Positions 18,065-30,090 of a stretch of DNA of 64,000 nt are shown here, piece after piece. The notes under the pieces are model-generated. The model had not been told where the DNA came from. It did no database searches and worked only from the letters and a program-made list of their open reading frames with translations. Made by a program: the position numbers and the translations under genes. Location of the stretch: NCBI GenBank assembly GCA_041690355.1, contig JAWLHK010000020.1:19051-83050 (forward strand). The letters run 5' to 3'. This stretch comes from JAWLHK01 sp041690355 [NCBI: bacterium] (GTDB taxonomy: Bacteria > J088 > JAWLBW01). Within the stretch, counting starts at the first letter, position 1. Every line of letters begins with the position of its first letter.

Positions 18065-18137
18065 ATCGGCAGACGGGCCCGGCACGGCAGCCGGCGGGCA
18101 GAGGGTTCGGCGGCCCACCTTACACGGCAGTTCTCGG

Positions 18138-18431
18138 ATGGAAACTCACTGCGCGGCTTGCGGAAAGCCGATTACCGTTGATCTCCCCGTGGGGCGGCGC
18201 GACGAATGCCGGCACTGCGCGGGCGATCTGCATGCCTGCATCCAGTGCGCAAGTTTCGATGCACGCGGCGGTATCTGCAGAGAGCCCCATGCCGAGCCGC
18301 AGCGGGATCGGCAGGCCGCCAATGCCTGCGAGTGGTTCCGCTTTGCGGGATCGAAGGTGGCGGGCGCGGCCGGACCTTCGAAAGAAGAGCTGCGAGCGGC
18401 CGCCGAAGCGCTGTTCCGCAAGAAGCCGTGA
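18138..18431 (+). CDS. Small Cys-rich zinc-ribbon-like protein
   Basis: The 97-residue product has METHCAACGKPITVDLPVGRRDECRHCAGDLHACIQCASFDARGGIC, four CxxC-type pairs or near pairs, then an AANACEWFRF block and a charged helix. It looks like a double zinc ribbon; the family is conserved without a known function. The ATG at 18138 precedes the first Cys pair. The stop overlaps a GTG (GTGA) at the start of the next frame. Confidence 0.75.
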   Translation: METHCAACGKPITVDLPVGRRDECRHCAGDLHACIQCASFDARGGICREPHAEPQRDRQAANACEWFRFAGSKVAGAAGPSKEELRAAAEALFRKKP

Positions 18432-18457
18432 ACCCGGAGCCTACGTTGAGGACCGAC

Positions 18458-19234
18458 GTGAACAAAGAAGTGTTGATTGAGCGCCGCAATGCGGTTTCCA
18501 TTCTTACCTTGAACCGCCCCGACGCGTACAATGCGCTCGGCATCTCGATCGCAGAGCAGTTTGCCAACGCGATCATTGACGAGGGAACCGATCCGGATGT
18601 GCGCGTGCTGGTCGTGACTGGCGCCGGCAAGGCCTTTTCGGGCGGCGGCGACATCAAGGGCATGCAGGAGTACATGAGCGGCGACCCGGTCCTCTTCTTC
18701 AAGCGCCTGGTCATGTACCTGAATGCGGCCATCCTCGAGATGACGCGCCTCGAGAAGCCGATTCTCGGGGCCATCAACGGTATTGCCGCCGGAGCGGGCC
18801 TCAGCGTGGCCCTCTGCTGCGACATGCTCTTTGCCGCTGAAAGCGCCCGCTTCGACGCCGCCTATCACCGTGCCGGGGTCGTTCCCGACGGCGCGGCTTC
18901 GTTTCTGCTGCCGCGCACGCTGGGCTATCACCGGGCCATCGAGCTGATTTTCAGCGACCGGGCCCTCTCGGCACAGGAGGCGCTCGACTGGGGATTGATC
19001 AACCGCGTCGTGCCCGATACCGAACTCATGCCGCATGTGCTGGCGTTTGCTGAAAAGCTGGCCTCGGGCCCGATGACCGCGCTGGGGACGGCGAAGCGCC
19101 TCTTTCTCGAAGGCATGCAGAATACGCTGGAGTCGACCCTGGAGATTGAGCGCCAGGCGATTGCCGCGCGCGGGCGCACCGAAGAGTTCCGCCAGGCGGT
19201 GTCGCGGTTCATGAGCCGGGGGCGAAAAGACTGA
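18458..19234 (+). CDS. Enoyl-CoA hydratase/isomerase family protein
   Basis: A crotonase-fold enzyme of 258 residues acting on CoA thioesters. Landmarks: LNRPDAYNALGISI, the oxyanion-hole motif GKAFSGGGDIKGM, INGIAAGAGLSVALCCDMLFAAESARF and LPRTLGYHRAIELIFS. The first Glu position of the hydratase pair is replaced by the sequence AAYHRAGVVPDGAAS with Asp, which is more like isomerases or PaaG, so the exact reaction is open. GTG at 18458 has GAGGA five bases upstream; a GTG at 18428 overlapping the previous stop is possible. The next gene overlaps the stop by one base. Confidence 0.88.
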   Translation: MNKEVLIERRNAVSILTLNRPDAYNALGISIAEQFANAIIDEGTDPDVRVLVVTGAGKAFSGGGDIKGMQEYMSGDPVLFFKRLVMYLNAAILEMTRLEKPILGAINGIAAGAGLSVALCCDMLFAAESARFDAAYHRAGVVPDGAASFLLPRTLGYHRAIELIFSDRALSAQEALDWGLINRVVPDTELMPHVLAFAEKLASGPMTALGTAKRLFLEGMQNTLESTLEIERQAIAARGRTEEFRQAVSRFMSRGRKD

Positions 19235-20988
19235 TGGATGCAGAGGTCCGGCGGCAACTTGATCTGCAGTCGCTGGGTCCCTTCGACCCGCGCGGTTTCG
19301 ACCGGACCCTGCTCGACGACCGGGAACTGCGCGATTACCTGCCAGCCCTCCGGTTTCTGACCTACATCTTCATCTTCGGCTCGTCGCTCTGCCTCACGCT
19401 GCTGAGCATCTTCGGCCTGCTCGTGGCGCCGCTCTGGACGGTGCTCCTCATTCCCCTGGGCTGCTGGAGCTATGTCACCATCGCCGCCCGCAGGATGCGC
19501 GACGAGCCGCGCCGCTTTCACGTTCACACCACGTTCGCGGCTGCCGTCAGCACGTTGCTCTTCGTGCCGTTCGCGCGCGAGCCGGTTTCGACGCTCATGG
19601 TCTTCGTCGAGCTGGCCTTTCTCGCCCATTGCCTCTTCGCCTCGACGCCGCGCATGGCGCTGCGCCTGTGGGTGCTCGTGCTCGCGTCGATCTTCGGCGT
19701 CCGCGTTGCGCAGACCCAGCTGGGCAGCCCGGTCGGCCTCGCGCCGTATCCGGTGAACTGGGCGGCCATGATGGGTGTCGGCTGGGTGCTCGTGGTCGGC
19801 TTTCTCGTCGTGTGGATGCTTACGTATTCCGTCTGGCAGCAGAAGCTGCGGGGGATGCAGGCGCAGGCCGAACTCGATCGCGCCTATCAGGATCTGCGCG
19901 CGCTCGAGCGTTCGCGCAGCGAATTCCTGAGCTCCATCACGCACGATCTGAAGACGCCGCTCGTTACGATACACGGTTATCTGGACCTCGCCCTGCGGCA
20001 GCAGATTGCGCCCGGTCTCGCCCAGGGGCTGCGGGTGGCGAAACGCAACGCGACCCGCCTGCAGCACCTGATTGAAGACCTGCTGCTGGCGGCGGATCCG
20101 CAATCGGCCCGCACCCGGCTGCGCTTCGAGCAGGTGTCGCTCGCCGAGGTCATCGAAGAAGAGCGGGCCAGCTTTCACAACCTGGCCGGCTCGAAACAGC
20201 TGCAGATCGTCATGCGCACCGAGGGGGCGCCGGTGGCGTGGGCCGATCGGCAGCGGGTCGGCCAGATTCTGGGGAACCTGCTCGACAATGCCATCCGTTT
20301 TTCGCCCGAGCGGGCGACGGTCGAAATCGGCGCCGCGCCCGACGGCCCCGGCGAGACGCGGATGTGGATTCAGGATGCCGGCCCGGGCATTCCCCCCGAG
20401 CACATCAAGCACCTCTTCGAAACGCACTACATTCGCGCCCAGGACGAGCGGGCGAAACCGGGGATGGGGATGGGCCTGGTCATCTGCCAGCGCCTTGCCA
20501 CCGCCATGGGCGGACGCATCTCGGTCGAAAGCCGTCCGGGGCAGGGAACCCGCTTCGACATCGTTTTTCCCACGCGCGAACCGGGCCGCGTCGAAACGGC
20601 GCCGGCCGACCGGCGCCGGGCCCTGGTGCTCGACGACGAGAGCGACGTGCTCGAACTCGTCGCCTACCACCTGCGCACGGCGGGCTTTGATCCGGTTCTC
20701 ATCCAGAACGGTACGGCCGCCCTGGAAAGGGCCATGCAGGAGGATTTCGAGCTCATCCTGCTCGACGTGAACGTGCCCGGCCTGACGGGGGTCGAGGTGT
20801 CGCGGCGGCAGCGCGAGGCGCGCCGTCAGGGCAAGATCCTGCTGTTTTCGGCGCTCATCCGCCACGACGCAGAACGCCTGCTGCTCGAAGCGCGCGCCGA
20901 CGGTTTTCTCCCGAAACCATTCGGCTTCGAGCAGATCGCGCAGGTGCTCTCCGAAGCGGCCCAGGACGGCACTTCGGCCGTGAACTGA
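19234..20988 (+). CDS. Membrane hybrid histidine kinase with C-terminal receiver
   Basis: A 584-residue sensor. Five or six hydrophobic helices occupy residues 35-210 (FLTYIFIFGSSLCLTLLSIFGLLVA, WVLVVGFLVVWMLTY). HisKA carries His237 in SSITHDLKTPL. The HATPase has the N box LLDNAIRF, G1 DAGPGIPPEH and G2 GMGMGLVICQRL. The C-terminal receiver has LVLDDESDVLEL, Asp511 in ILLDVNVPG and Lys in FLPKPFG. No DNA-binding output is attached, so signal probably passes to another protein, possibly by phosphorelay. The TGATG overlap couples it to the enoyl-CoA hydratase gene. Confidence 0.93.
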   Translation: MDAEVRRQLDLQSLGPFDPRGFDRTLLDDRELRDYLPALRFLTYIFIFGSSLCLTLLSIFGLLVAPLWTVLLIPLGCWSYVTIAARRMRDEPRRFHVHTTFAAAVSTLLFVPFAREPVSTLMVFVELAFLAHCLFASTPRMALRLWVLVLASIFGVRVAQTQLGSPVGLAPYPVNWAAMMGVGWVLVVGFLVVWMLTYSVWQQKLRGMQAQAELDRAYQDLRALERSRSEFLSSITHDLKTPLVTIHGYLDLALRQQIAPGLAQGLRVAKRNATRLQHLIEDLLLAADPQSARTRLRFEQVSLAEVIEEERASFHNLAGSKQLQIVMRTEGAPVAWADRQRVGQILGNLLDNAIRFSPERATVEIGAAPDGPGETRMWIQDAGPGIPPEHIKHLFETHYIRAQDERAKPGMGMGLVICQRLATAMGGRISVESRPGQGTRFDIVFPTREPGRVETAPADRRRALVLDDESDVLELVAYHLRTAGFDPVLIQNGTAALERAMQEDFELILLDVNVPGLTGVEVSRRQREARRQGKILLFSALIRHDAERLLLEARADGFLPKPFGFEQIAQVLSEAAQDGTSAVN

Positions 20989-21012
20989 CCCCGTTTTCCG
21001 GGCTTCGCGCTC

Positions 21013-21042
21013 TTGACACTCCAATCCCCGGCTTTCTACAAT
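21013..21042 (+). promoter_or_regulatory. Strong sigma-70-like promoter of glyQS-ppdK
   Basis: Perfect TTGACA, an 18-base spacer and TACAAT. This is the best promoter in the window. Confidence 0.85.
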
Positions 21043-21051
21043 AAGGGATTC

Positions 21052-21102
21052 ATGACCGAGCGCCCCGGCAGCGTTTTTTCTCCTCAGCCAGGACTCCAGT
21101 GA
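21052..21102 (+). CDS. Possible 16-codon leader ORF overlapping glyQ start
   Basis: ATG at 21052, preceded by AAGGG at five bases, opens a 16-codon frame ([16 protein letters not shown]) whose TGA overlaps the glyQ GTG as GTGA. Position between the promoter and glyQ suggests translational coupling. It contains only two glycine codons, so a classical glycine attenuation peptide is not obvious. A chance ORF cannot be excluded. Confidence 0.35.
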   Translation: MTERPGSVFSPQPGLQ

Positions 21103-21977
21103 CCTTTCAGCAGTTGATCCTCGCCCTGCAGACCTACTGGGCGAAACAGAATTGCGTCATCCAGCAGCCGTACGACATGGAAGTCGGCGCCGGCACGTTT
21201 CACCCGGCGACCCTGCTGCGCGTGCTTGGCCCAGAACCGTGGAATGCGGCCTACGTGCAGCCCAGCCGCCGACCGACCGACGGACGTTACGGCGAGAATC
21301 CGAACCGGCTGCAGCACTACTACCAGTTCCAGGTCATCATGAAGCCGAGCCCGCTGAACATTCAGGAGCTCTACCTGAACAGCCTGCGCGCCTTCGGCAT
21401 CGATCCATTGGAACATGACATCCGTTTCGTGCGCGACGACTGGGAGAGCCCCACGCTCGGCGCCTGGGGGCTCGGCTGGGAGGTCTGGCTCGACGGCATG
21501 GAGATCACCCAGTTTACCTACTTCCAGCAGGCGGGCGGCATCGATCTGAAACCGGTCACGGTTGAAATTACGTACGGAGTCGAGCGCATCGCCATGTACC
21601 TGCAGGGGGTGAACTCGGTCTACGATCTCGTGTGGACTCCCGGCGTGACCTACGGCGATGTCTTTCACCAGAACGAAGTCGAAGGGTCGACCTTCAACTT
21701 TGAAATCGCCGACACCGCGCTGTACTTCCAGCTCTTCGACCAGTTCGAGCGCGAATGCAACCGCGTGCTCGATGCCGGCCTCGTGCTCCCGGCCTACGAG
21801 TACTGCCTCAAGTGCTCGCACTCCTTCAACATCCTCGATGCCCGCCGCGCCATTTCGGTTACCGAGAGGCAGCGGTTCATCGGCCGGGTGCGCGCGTTGG
21901 CCAAGCGCTGTGCCGAAGCTTACGTCGCCCAGCGCGAGCGGCTCGGCTTTCCGATGCTGAAAGATCGGGCGGCCTGA
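21099..21977 (+). CDS. glyQ: Glycyl-tRNA synthetase alpha subunit
   Basis: GlyQ is the catalytic subunit of the alpha2beta2 bacterial glycyl-tRNA synthetase. The 292-residue protein (E. coli 303) is highly conserved: [75 protein letters not shown] at the N terminus, then [18 protein letters not shown] and [18 protein letters not shown]. The GTG start is preceded by AGGA. The bacterial two-subunit form, rather than a single-chain enzyme, helps limit the lineage. glyS follows nine bases later. Confidence 0.97.
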   Translation: MTFQQLILALQTYWAKQNCVIQQPYDMEVGAGTFHPATLLRVLGPEPWNAAYVQPSRRPTDGRYGENPNRLQHYYQFQVIMKPSPLNIQELYLNSLRAFGIDPLEHDIRFVRDDWESPTLGAWGLGWEVWLDGMEITQFTYFQQAGGIDLKPVTVEITYGVERIAMYLQGVNSVYDLVWTPGVTYGDVFHQNEVEGSTFNFEIADTALYFQLFDQFERECNRVLDAGLVLPAYEYCLKCSHSFNILDARRAISVTERQRFIGRVRALAKRCAEAYVAQRERLGFPMLKDRAA

Positions 21978-21986
21978 GGAGAATCC

Positions 21987-24092
21987 ATGCCCGAACTGCT
22001 TTTTGAAATCGGTTGCGAGGAAATCCCCGCCGATGCCGTCGCCGGCGCCATCGCCGGTCTGCGCCAGCAGGCGCTCGAACGCTTTCAGTCGGCGCGGCTC
22101 GCGGTCGACCCGGCGTGCGTGCATGTCTGGTGCACTCCGCGCCGCCTGACGCTCGCCGTCGAAGAGCTTCCCGCCGCGCAGCCGGCCGTTGAAGAAGAAC
22201 TGACGGGCCCCCCGTGGAAGGTGGCCTTCGACGCCGAAGGCAAGCCGACCAAGGCGGCCGAATCCTTCGCCCAGCGCAATGGCGTGCCGGTCGCGAAGCT
22301 GCAGCGCATCGCGACCGACAAGGGCGACTATGTCGGCGTCCGGCGCAAGCTGAAGGCCGAGAAGACCGCGAAGCTGCTCCCCGGCCTGCTCGGGGAACTG
22401 ATTCGTTCGGTTCCGTTTCCCAAATCGATGCGCTGGGGCGCTCACGATGAAACCTTCGTGCGCCCGGTGCATTGGCTGGTCGCCCTGTTCGACGGTCGCC
22501 GCATCCACGTCGAGTTCACGGGCATCCGCAGTGGAAACAAGACGCGCGGGCACCGCTTTCTCGCGCCGAAGTCTTTCGCGGTGTCGTCGATCGACGACTA
22601 CCGGACGAAACTCGAGGCCGCCTTTGTCGTCGTCGATCAGGATGAGCGCAAGCGGCGAATCGCCGAGCAGGCTGCGGCGCGCGCGGCCGAGGCCGGCGGG
22701 CGGATCAAGGAGGCCCCCGAGCTGCTCGAGCAGGTGACGCATCTTGTGGAGTGGCCCAACGCCCTGCGGGGAACGATTGAGGAGCGGTTTCTCGAGATCC
22801 CCGCCGAAGTCATCAGCACGTCCATGGCCGATCACCAGCGCTACTTCTCGGTCGTCGCCCCCGACGCACGCCTGTTGCCGTTCTTCGTCACCATCAGCAA
22901 CATGAAGACCGACGCGCACTCCGAGAAGATCATTCTCTCGGGGAACCAGCGTGTACTTGCCGCGCGTCTCTCCGACGCCGCTTTCTTCGTGCGTGAGGAC
23001 CTCAAGCGTCCGCTCGCCGAACGCACGGTCGACCTGAAGACGATTACCTTCCAGGCGAAGCTCGGTTCCTCCTACGAGAAGTACGAGCGCTTCGCGAAGC
23101 TGGCCCGCGACTTCAATCTCCTTCTCCGCCGCGTCGACGAACCGGCGCTCGATAGGGCGGCGCTCCTGGCCAAGGCCGATCTTACGACGGGCATGGTGGG
23201 CGAATTTCCCGAGCTGCAGGGCGACATCGGCGCCGAATACGCCCGCCGTCAGGGCGAGCCGGCCGATGTCGCGCAGGCGGTTGCCGATCACTACCGGCCG
23301 CGCTTTGCCAGCGACGCGCTGCCGCAGGGCGACCTCGGCGCGCTGGTTGGCCTCGCCGATCGCATCGATACGGTCGTCGGCATCTTCGGCATCGGCCTCA
23401 TGCCGACCGGTACGGCCGACCCGTTCGCGCTGCGCCGCAACGCGCTCGCGATACTCAACATTCTGCTCGATCGCCGTTACGATCTGCACCTGAGCGCCAT
23501 GGTCGATCTGGCCCTCGATCTGCTGGAACCGAAGCTGACGCGTGCGCGCGCCGACGTGCGCAACGACGTTCTCCAGTTCTTCCGCGGGCGCTACGAGAAC
23601 CTGCTGCGCACGCAGGGGATGGCGCTCGACGAAATCGAGGCCGTACTCGCGCGCGGGTTCGACGACGCGGTCGACGCGCGCGACCGTATCGGCGCGCTGC
23701 ACCGGTTCCGCCAGGACCCCGCCTTCGAGGCGCTCGCGACGGCATTCAAGCGGGCCGCGAACATCGTGCAGAAGGAGCTGGGCGGCCAGCCTGCGGCAGC
23801 GGTCGAGGCCGCGCTCTTCGAGCACGATGCCGAACGCGATCTGCTCGCGCGCCTCGACGCAGACCAGGGCGAGATTGCCCGGCTGTTCGCCGAACGAAAA
23901 TATGAAGATGCCCTGCGGGTCGTGAGCGGCCTGCGGGAGCCCGTCGACCGGTTTTTTACGGACGTGCTGGTCGTCGCTCAGGACCCCCGGGTCAAGGCGA
24001 ACCGCCTCGCGCTGCTGGCGAAGCTGCGCGGGCTGTTCGATTCCTTCGCCGATTTCACCCGCCTCGGGGGCGGAGCCGCGTCCGGCAGCTGA
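21987..24092 (+). CDS. glyS: Glycyl-tRNA synthetase beta subunit
   Basis: GlyS recognises tRNA-Gly and completes the heterotetramer. The 701-residue protein (E. coli 689) begins MPELLFEIGCEEIPADAV, the standard start, and contains FPKSMRWG, FVRPVHWLVALFDG, ISTSMADHQRYFSV, the HD-like region VGEFPELQGDIGAEYARRQGE and a C-terminal anticodon-binding-like helical domain ending RLALLAKLRGLFDSFADFTRL. AGGAG lies seven bases before the ATG. ppdK starts 13 bases after the stop. Confidence 0.97.
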   Translation: MPELLFEIGCEEIPADAVAGAIAGLRQQALERFQSARLAVDPACVHVWCTPRRLTLAVEELPAAQPAVEEELTGPPWKVAFDAEGKPTKAAESFAQRNGVPVAKLQRIATDKGDYVGVRRKLKAEKTAKLLPGLLGELIRSVPFPKSMRWGAHDETFVRPVHWLVALFDGRRIHVEFTGIRSGNKTRGHRFLAPKSFAVSSIDDYRTKLEAAFVVVDQDERKRRIAEQAAARAAEAGGRIKEAPELLEQVTHLVEWPNALRGTIEERFLEIPAEVISTSMADHQRYFSVVAPDARLLPFFVTISNMKTDAHSEKIILSGNQRVLAARLSDAAFFVREDLKRPLAERTVDLKTITFQAKLGSSYEKYERFAKLARDFNLLLRRVDEPALDRAALLAKADLTTGMVGEFPELQGDIGAEYARRQGEPADVAQAVADHYRPRFASDALPQGDLGALVGLADRIDTVVGIFGIGLMPTGTADPFALRRNALAILNILLDRRYDLHLSAMVDLALDLLEPKLTRARADVRNDVLQFFRGRYENLLRTQGMALDEIEAVLARGFDDAVDARDRIGALHRFRQDPAFEALATAFKRAANIVQKELGGQPAAAVEAALFEHDAERDLLARLDADQGEIARLFAERKYEDALRVVSGLREPVDRFFTDVLVVAQDPRVKANRLALLAKLRGLFDSFADFTRLGGGAASGS

Positions 24093-24105
24093 AGGAGCAA
24101 GTACT

Positions 24106-27006
<2,901 letters not shown>

Positions 27007-27027
27007 TCCCGCGGGCGGACTTTTGGA

Positions 27028-27065
27028 ACGGGCGTCTCCTGCCGGGGGCGTCCGTTTCTTTCTTT
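27028..27065 (+). terminator. Intrinsic terminator after ppdK
   Basis: ACGGGCGTC pairs with GGCGTCCGT (two wobbles) around a ten-base loop, followed by TTTCTTTCTTT. Confidence 0.75.
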
Positions 27066-27091
27066 CACAACGCGCGCCTCTTCTCGGGGCC

Positions 27092-27718
27092 TCAGGGAGC
27101 CACGGTCGTCGGAGCGCCGCCGCCCGCGGCCCGGCGGAACTCGCGTGTCCACGTGACCGCTTTCGGCAGGCGGTCGCTGCTGATCGAAACCTGAAGCGTG
27201 AGCGTGTTCCCGTCTTCAGACAAGTCGTAGACATTGCGCCGGACGCCGTCGCGGTTGCCGATGGCCTGCACGAGGCGGCCGTCGTCCCACGCGTGCGCGG
27301 CCTGAAAGGTCTCGCCCTCGGTGCGGTAATCCGTGGTTCCCCCGTCGAGTTCGTCGACGACCGGCGGACGCTCATCACACGTGACCGAAACCCGCGTGCC
27401 TTCAGCCGCGATGTCGAGCGCGCTGCAGGCCACGGCGATGTTCTGCAGCTTGCGGCGCGCGAACGGCCGCTTCAGAAAGAACATCTCGGCCACCGTCGCG
27501 TCAATGGCGCTGCCGATAATCGCCTGGGCCTCTTCGGGCGTGGCCGCCGACGTCCAGCTTCCGGTCAGCCGTTCGAGCTCGGCGGGCACGTCCTGTGCCG
27601 GGGCCGGTGCCGCGAGAAACACCCAGGCGGCCGCCACGCAGGCCGTTGCCATCCGCCGAAACGCGGGCGGCCAAAATGCACCTCGCGGTGCAGGGTCGGA
27701 GGTTCTCCTTCGGCGCAT
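27092..27718 (-). CDS. Secreted hypothetical protein
   Basis: A 208-residue protein with a signal peptide (MATACVAAAWVFLAAPAPAQD, cleavage after APAQ) beginning at a second in-frame ATG; the first ATG at 27718 has GAGG-like purines upstream. The mature part is beta-rich in its second half (GTRVSVTCDERPPVVDELDGG, NTLTLQVSISSDRLPKAVTWTREFRRA), suggesting a lipocalin-like or small beta fold. No family recognised. It is convergent with ppdK and divergent from ettA. Confidence 0.7.
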   Translation of the reverse strand: MRRRRTSDPAPRGAFWPPAFRRMATACVAAAWVFLAAPAPAQDVPAELERLTGSWTSAATPEEAQAIIGSAIDATVAEMFFLKRPFARRKLQNIAVACSALDIAAEGTRVSVTCDERPPVVDELDGGTTDYRTEGETFQAAHAWDDGRLVQAIGNRDGVRRNVYDLSEDGNTLTLQVSISSDRLPKAVTWTREFRRAAGGGAPTTVAP

Positions 27719-27826
27719 GGCTTCAGCATACGCCCGGGGAGACGCGCATGCGACGGCAGGGGGCGACCCGGCCGACGGCGGGGGAGCGGAGTGCCCGGGG
27801 GAGCCTGTCGGGAACCGGGGGGGAAT

Positions 27827-27835
27827 TGTTACAAT
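27827..27835 (+). promoter_or_regulatory. Extended -10 promoter of ettA
   Basis: TGTTACAAT is an extended -10 box about 50 bases before the start codon; no clear -35. Confidence 0.45.
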
Positions 27836-27883
27836 GATCGATTCCAATCCTACTTTTTTGCCCACCCAGGGAGCACAGCCGCA

Positions 27884-29554
27884 ATGAGCGACCAGAAAAT
27901 CATCTTCTCCATGTCGAAGGTCTCGAAGGCCTATAAGGACAAGAAGGTCATCGAAGACATCAGCCTTTCGTTCTTCTACGGCGCCAAGATCGGCGTACTT
28001 GGGTTGAACGGGGCGGGTAAATCGACGCTGCTGCGGATCATTGCCGGCGAAGACAAGCAGTACATGGGCGAGGTGAACGCCAGCAAAGGGGTGAGCTTCG
28101 GGATGCTGGCCCAGGAGCCGCAGCTCGACGAGTCCCGCACGGTCAAGCAAATCGTGCGCGAAGGCGCCGCCGAAGTCGCCGAGCTGCTCGAGAAGTACGA
28201 GGCCGTCAGCGCGAAGTTCGCCGATCCCGATGCGGACTACGACAAACTCATGGAAGAGCAGGGCAAGCTGCAGGACCGCATCGAGCAGCTGAATGGCTGG
28301 GATCTCGACAGCCGCCTCGAGCAGGCCATGGACGCGCTGCGTTGCCCCGACGGCGACACGCCGATCAAGGTCTGCTCGGGCGGCGAGCGCCGCCGGGTCG
28401 CCCTGTGCCGCCTGCTGCTGCAGAAGCCCGACGTCCTGCTCCTCGACGAGCCGACGAACCATCTCGACGCCGAGTCGGTGGCCTGGCTCGAGAAGTTTCT
28501 CCAGGACTACGAGGGGACGGTCATCGCGGTCACGCACGATCGCTACTTTCTCGACAACGTCGCCGGCTGGATCCTCGAGCTCGACCGCGGCCGCGGTATT
28601 CCCTTCAAGGGCAACTATTCCGGCTGGCTCGAACAGAAGTCTGCGCGCCTGGCCGTCGAGGAGAAGCAGGAGTCGAAGCGGCAGAAGACGCTCGAACGCG
28701 AACTCGAGTGGATTCGCACGAATCCCAAGGGGCGCACGGTCAAGAGCAAGGCGCGCATCACTGCTTATGAGGAACTGCTGTCGGAACAGGCCGACAAGCG
28801 GCGCGAGGATCTGGAAATCTACATCCCGCCCGGCCCGCGTCTCGGCGACAACGTGATTGCCTTCGACGACGTCGCGAAGTCGTTCGGCGATCGGCTGCTG
28901 TATGAGAATCTGAGTTTCCGCCTCCCGCCCGGCGGCATCGTCGGTATCATCGGTCCGAACGGCGCCGGTAAGTCGACCCTTTTCCGCATGATCATCGGGC
29001 AGGAGAAGCCCGACGCCGGCACGATCTCCATCGGCGAAACGGTCAAGCTCGGCTACGTCGATCAGAATCGGCCGCTCGACCCCAAGAAGCGCATCTGGGA
29101 AGAAATCGGTGACGGCCAGGATACGGTCCGGCTCGGCAAGCAGGAAGTGAACACCCGTTCCTACGTCGCGCGGTTCAACTTCACCGGCAGCGACCAGCAG
29201 AAGCTGACCACCGAGGTCTCGGGGGGCGAACGCAACCGCGTGCATCTCGCCAAGATGCTCAAGGAGGGGGCGAACGTGCTGCTGCTCGACGAACCGAGCA
29301 ACGACCTCGACGTGAACACCCTGCGCGCGCTCGAAGAAGCGCTGTTGAACTTCGCGGGCTGCGCCGTGGTCATCTCGCACGATCGCTGGTTTCTCGACCG
29401 TATCGCCACGCACATTCTCGCCTTCGAGGGTGACAGCGAGGTGGTCTGGTTCGAGGGCAACTATCAGGACTACGAAGCGGACCGCCGCCGCCGCCTCGGC
29501 GACAGGGCCGACCGGCCGCACCGCATCCAGTACAAGAAGCTCACGCGGAATTGA
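27884..29554 (+). CDS. ettA: Energy-dependent translational throttle protein (ABC-F ATPase)
   Basis: EttA binds the ribosomal E site and gates translation according to ATP/ADP. Two ABC domains in 556 residues (E. coli 555): Walker A GLNGAGKST and GPNGAGKST, signatures CSGGERRRVALCRLLL and VSGGERNRVHLAKML, Walker B LLLDEPTNHLD and LLLDEPSNDLD, H loops VTHDRYFLD and ISHDRWFLD. The arm and linker (WIRTNPKGRTVKSKARITAYEELL) carry the EttA-type insertion. GGGAG lies upstream of the ATG. The TGA stop lies inside the terminal repeat of the adjacent four-helix-bundle element, so the native last codons may have been altered. Confidence 0.95.
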   Translation: MSDQKIIFSMSKVSKAYKDKKVIEDISLSFFYGAKIGVLGLNGAGKSTLLRIIAGEDKQYMGEVNASKGVSFGMLAQEPQLDESRTVKQIVREGAAEVAELLEKYEAVSAKFADPDADYDKLMEEQGKLQDRIEQLNGWDLDSRLEQAMDALRCPDGDTPIKVCSGGERRRVALCRLLLQKPDVLLLDEPTNHLDAESVAWLEKFLQDYEGTVIAVTHDRYFLDNVAGWILELDRGRGIPFKGNYSGWLEQKSARLAVEEKQESKRQKTLERELEWIRTNPKGRTVKSKARITAYEELLSEQADKRREDLEIYIPPGPRLGDNVIAFDDVAKSFGDRLLYENLSFRLPPGGIVGIIGPNGAGKSTLFRMIIGQEKPDAGTISIGETVKLGYVDQNRPLDPKKRIWEEIGDGQDTVRLGKQEVNTRSYVARFNFTGSDQQKLTTEVSGGERNRVHLAKMLKEGANVLLLDEPSNDLDVNTLRALEEALLNFAGCAVVISHDRWFLDRIATHILAFEGDSEVVWFEGNYQDYEADRRRRLGDRADRPHRIQYKKLTRN

Positions 29555-29585
29555 CGATTTACGATTGACGATTGACGATTGACCG
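29550..29585 (+). repeat. Left terminal inverted repeat (heptamers)
   Basis: Five 7-base units: TTGACGA, TTTACGA, TTGACGA, TTGACGA, TTGACCG. The first contains the TGA stop of ettA. Confidence 0.85.
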
Positions 29586-29656
29586 GCAAGAGCAGGAGTC
29601 GATTCTGCTCCAGTCGGTGCCCTCAGCCGACATCGGCTCGTCTTCGCCCGTGAGTG

Positions 29657-30025
29657 TCAGGGAGAGTTTTCGTTGCGGCGGGTCGTTCGGATGGAGGAGA
29701 CCAGAATCGCGAAGAGCTGGTCGGCCTCTTCCTGGATGCCGCTCAGCCGTTCGTGAAGCTTTTCCAGATGCGGCCGGTCGCGCAGCAGTTCGAGCCAGTA
29801 CCGGCATTCGTCGGCTTCCTCTTCGGCAATCTTGAGCTTCGCTATGAAATCGGCCCTGGACCGTCCAAGGCAGGCGGCCCGGTAGTTTGCGCCGACCGAT
29901 GTAGAGCATCGGATAAGCTGGTGCCCGATGACGCGCGTTGCTGCGCCCTCAGGAAGCGATTCCACAAAATCGATGACGGAATTGGCGAAGCGGCGCATCC
30001 GGCGCTTCATGGCGTCAGGGTTCAT
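29657..30025 (-). CDS. Four-helix-bundle protein, S23 (23S rRNA intervening sequence)/avd-like family
   Basis: A 122-residue protein. RRFANSVIDFVESLP, THQ-type IGHQLIRCSTSVGANYRAACLGRSRADFIAKLKIAEEEADECRYWLELL is the diagnostic signature of the TIGR02436 four-helix-bundle family, which includes proteins encoded in 23S rRNA intervening sequences and is related to bAvd, the RNA-binding accessory protein of diversity-generating retroelements. It lacks catalytic residues; its pentameric bundle in homologues binds nucleic acid. A TATACT box (complement of 30038-30043) lies 12 bases upstream of the ATG. It is the sole gene of the TIR-bounded element. Confidence 0.93.
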   Translation of the reverse strand: MNPDAMKRRMRRFANSVIDFVESLPEGAATRVIGHQLIRCSTSVGANYRAACLGRSRADFIAKLKIAEEEADECRYWLELLRDRPHLEKLHERLSGIQEEADQLFAILVSSIRTTRRNENSP

Positions 30026-30090
30026 CCCTGCTACGCTAGTATAGTCGCGGCTTACCCGTCAACGAAAAAGCACTTATTTCCGATTTGAAA

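Noticed and set aside
14645-18118. Very long minus-strand open frame (over 1100 codons) opposite the Hsp70 and SpoIID genes
   Set aside because: It is the antisense shadow of two well-conserved genes; its translation has no family features and high GC makes long spurious frames common.
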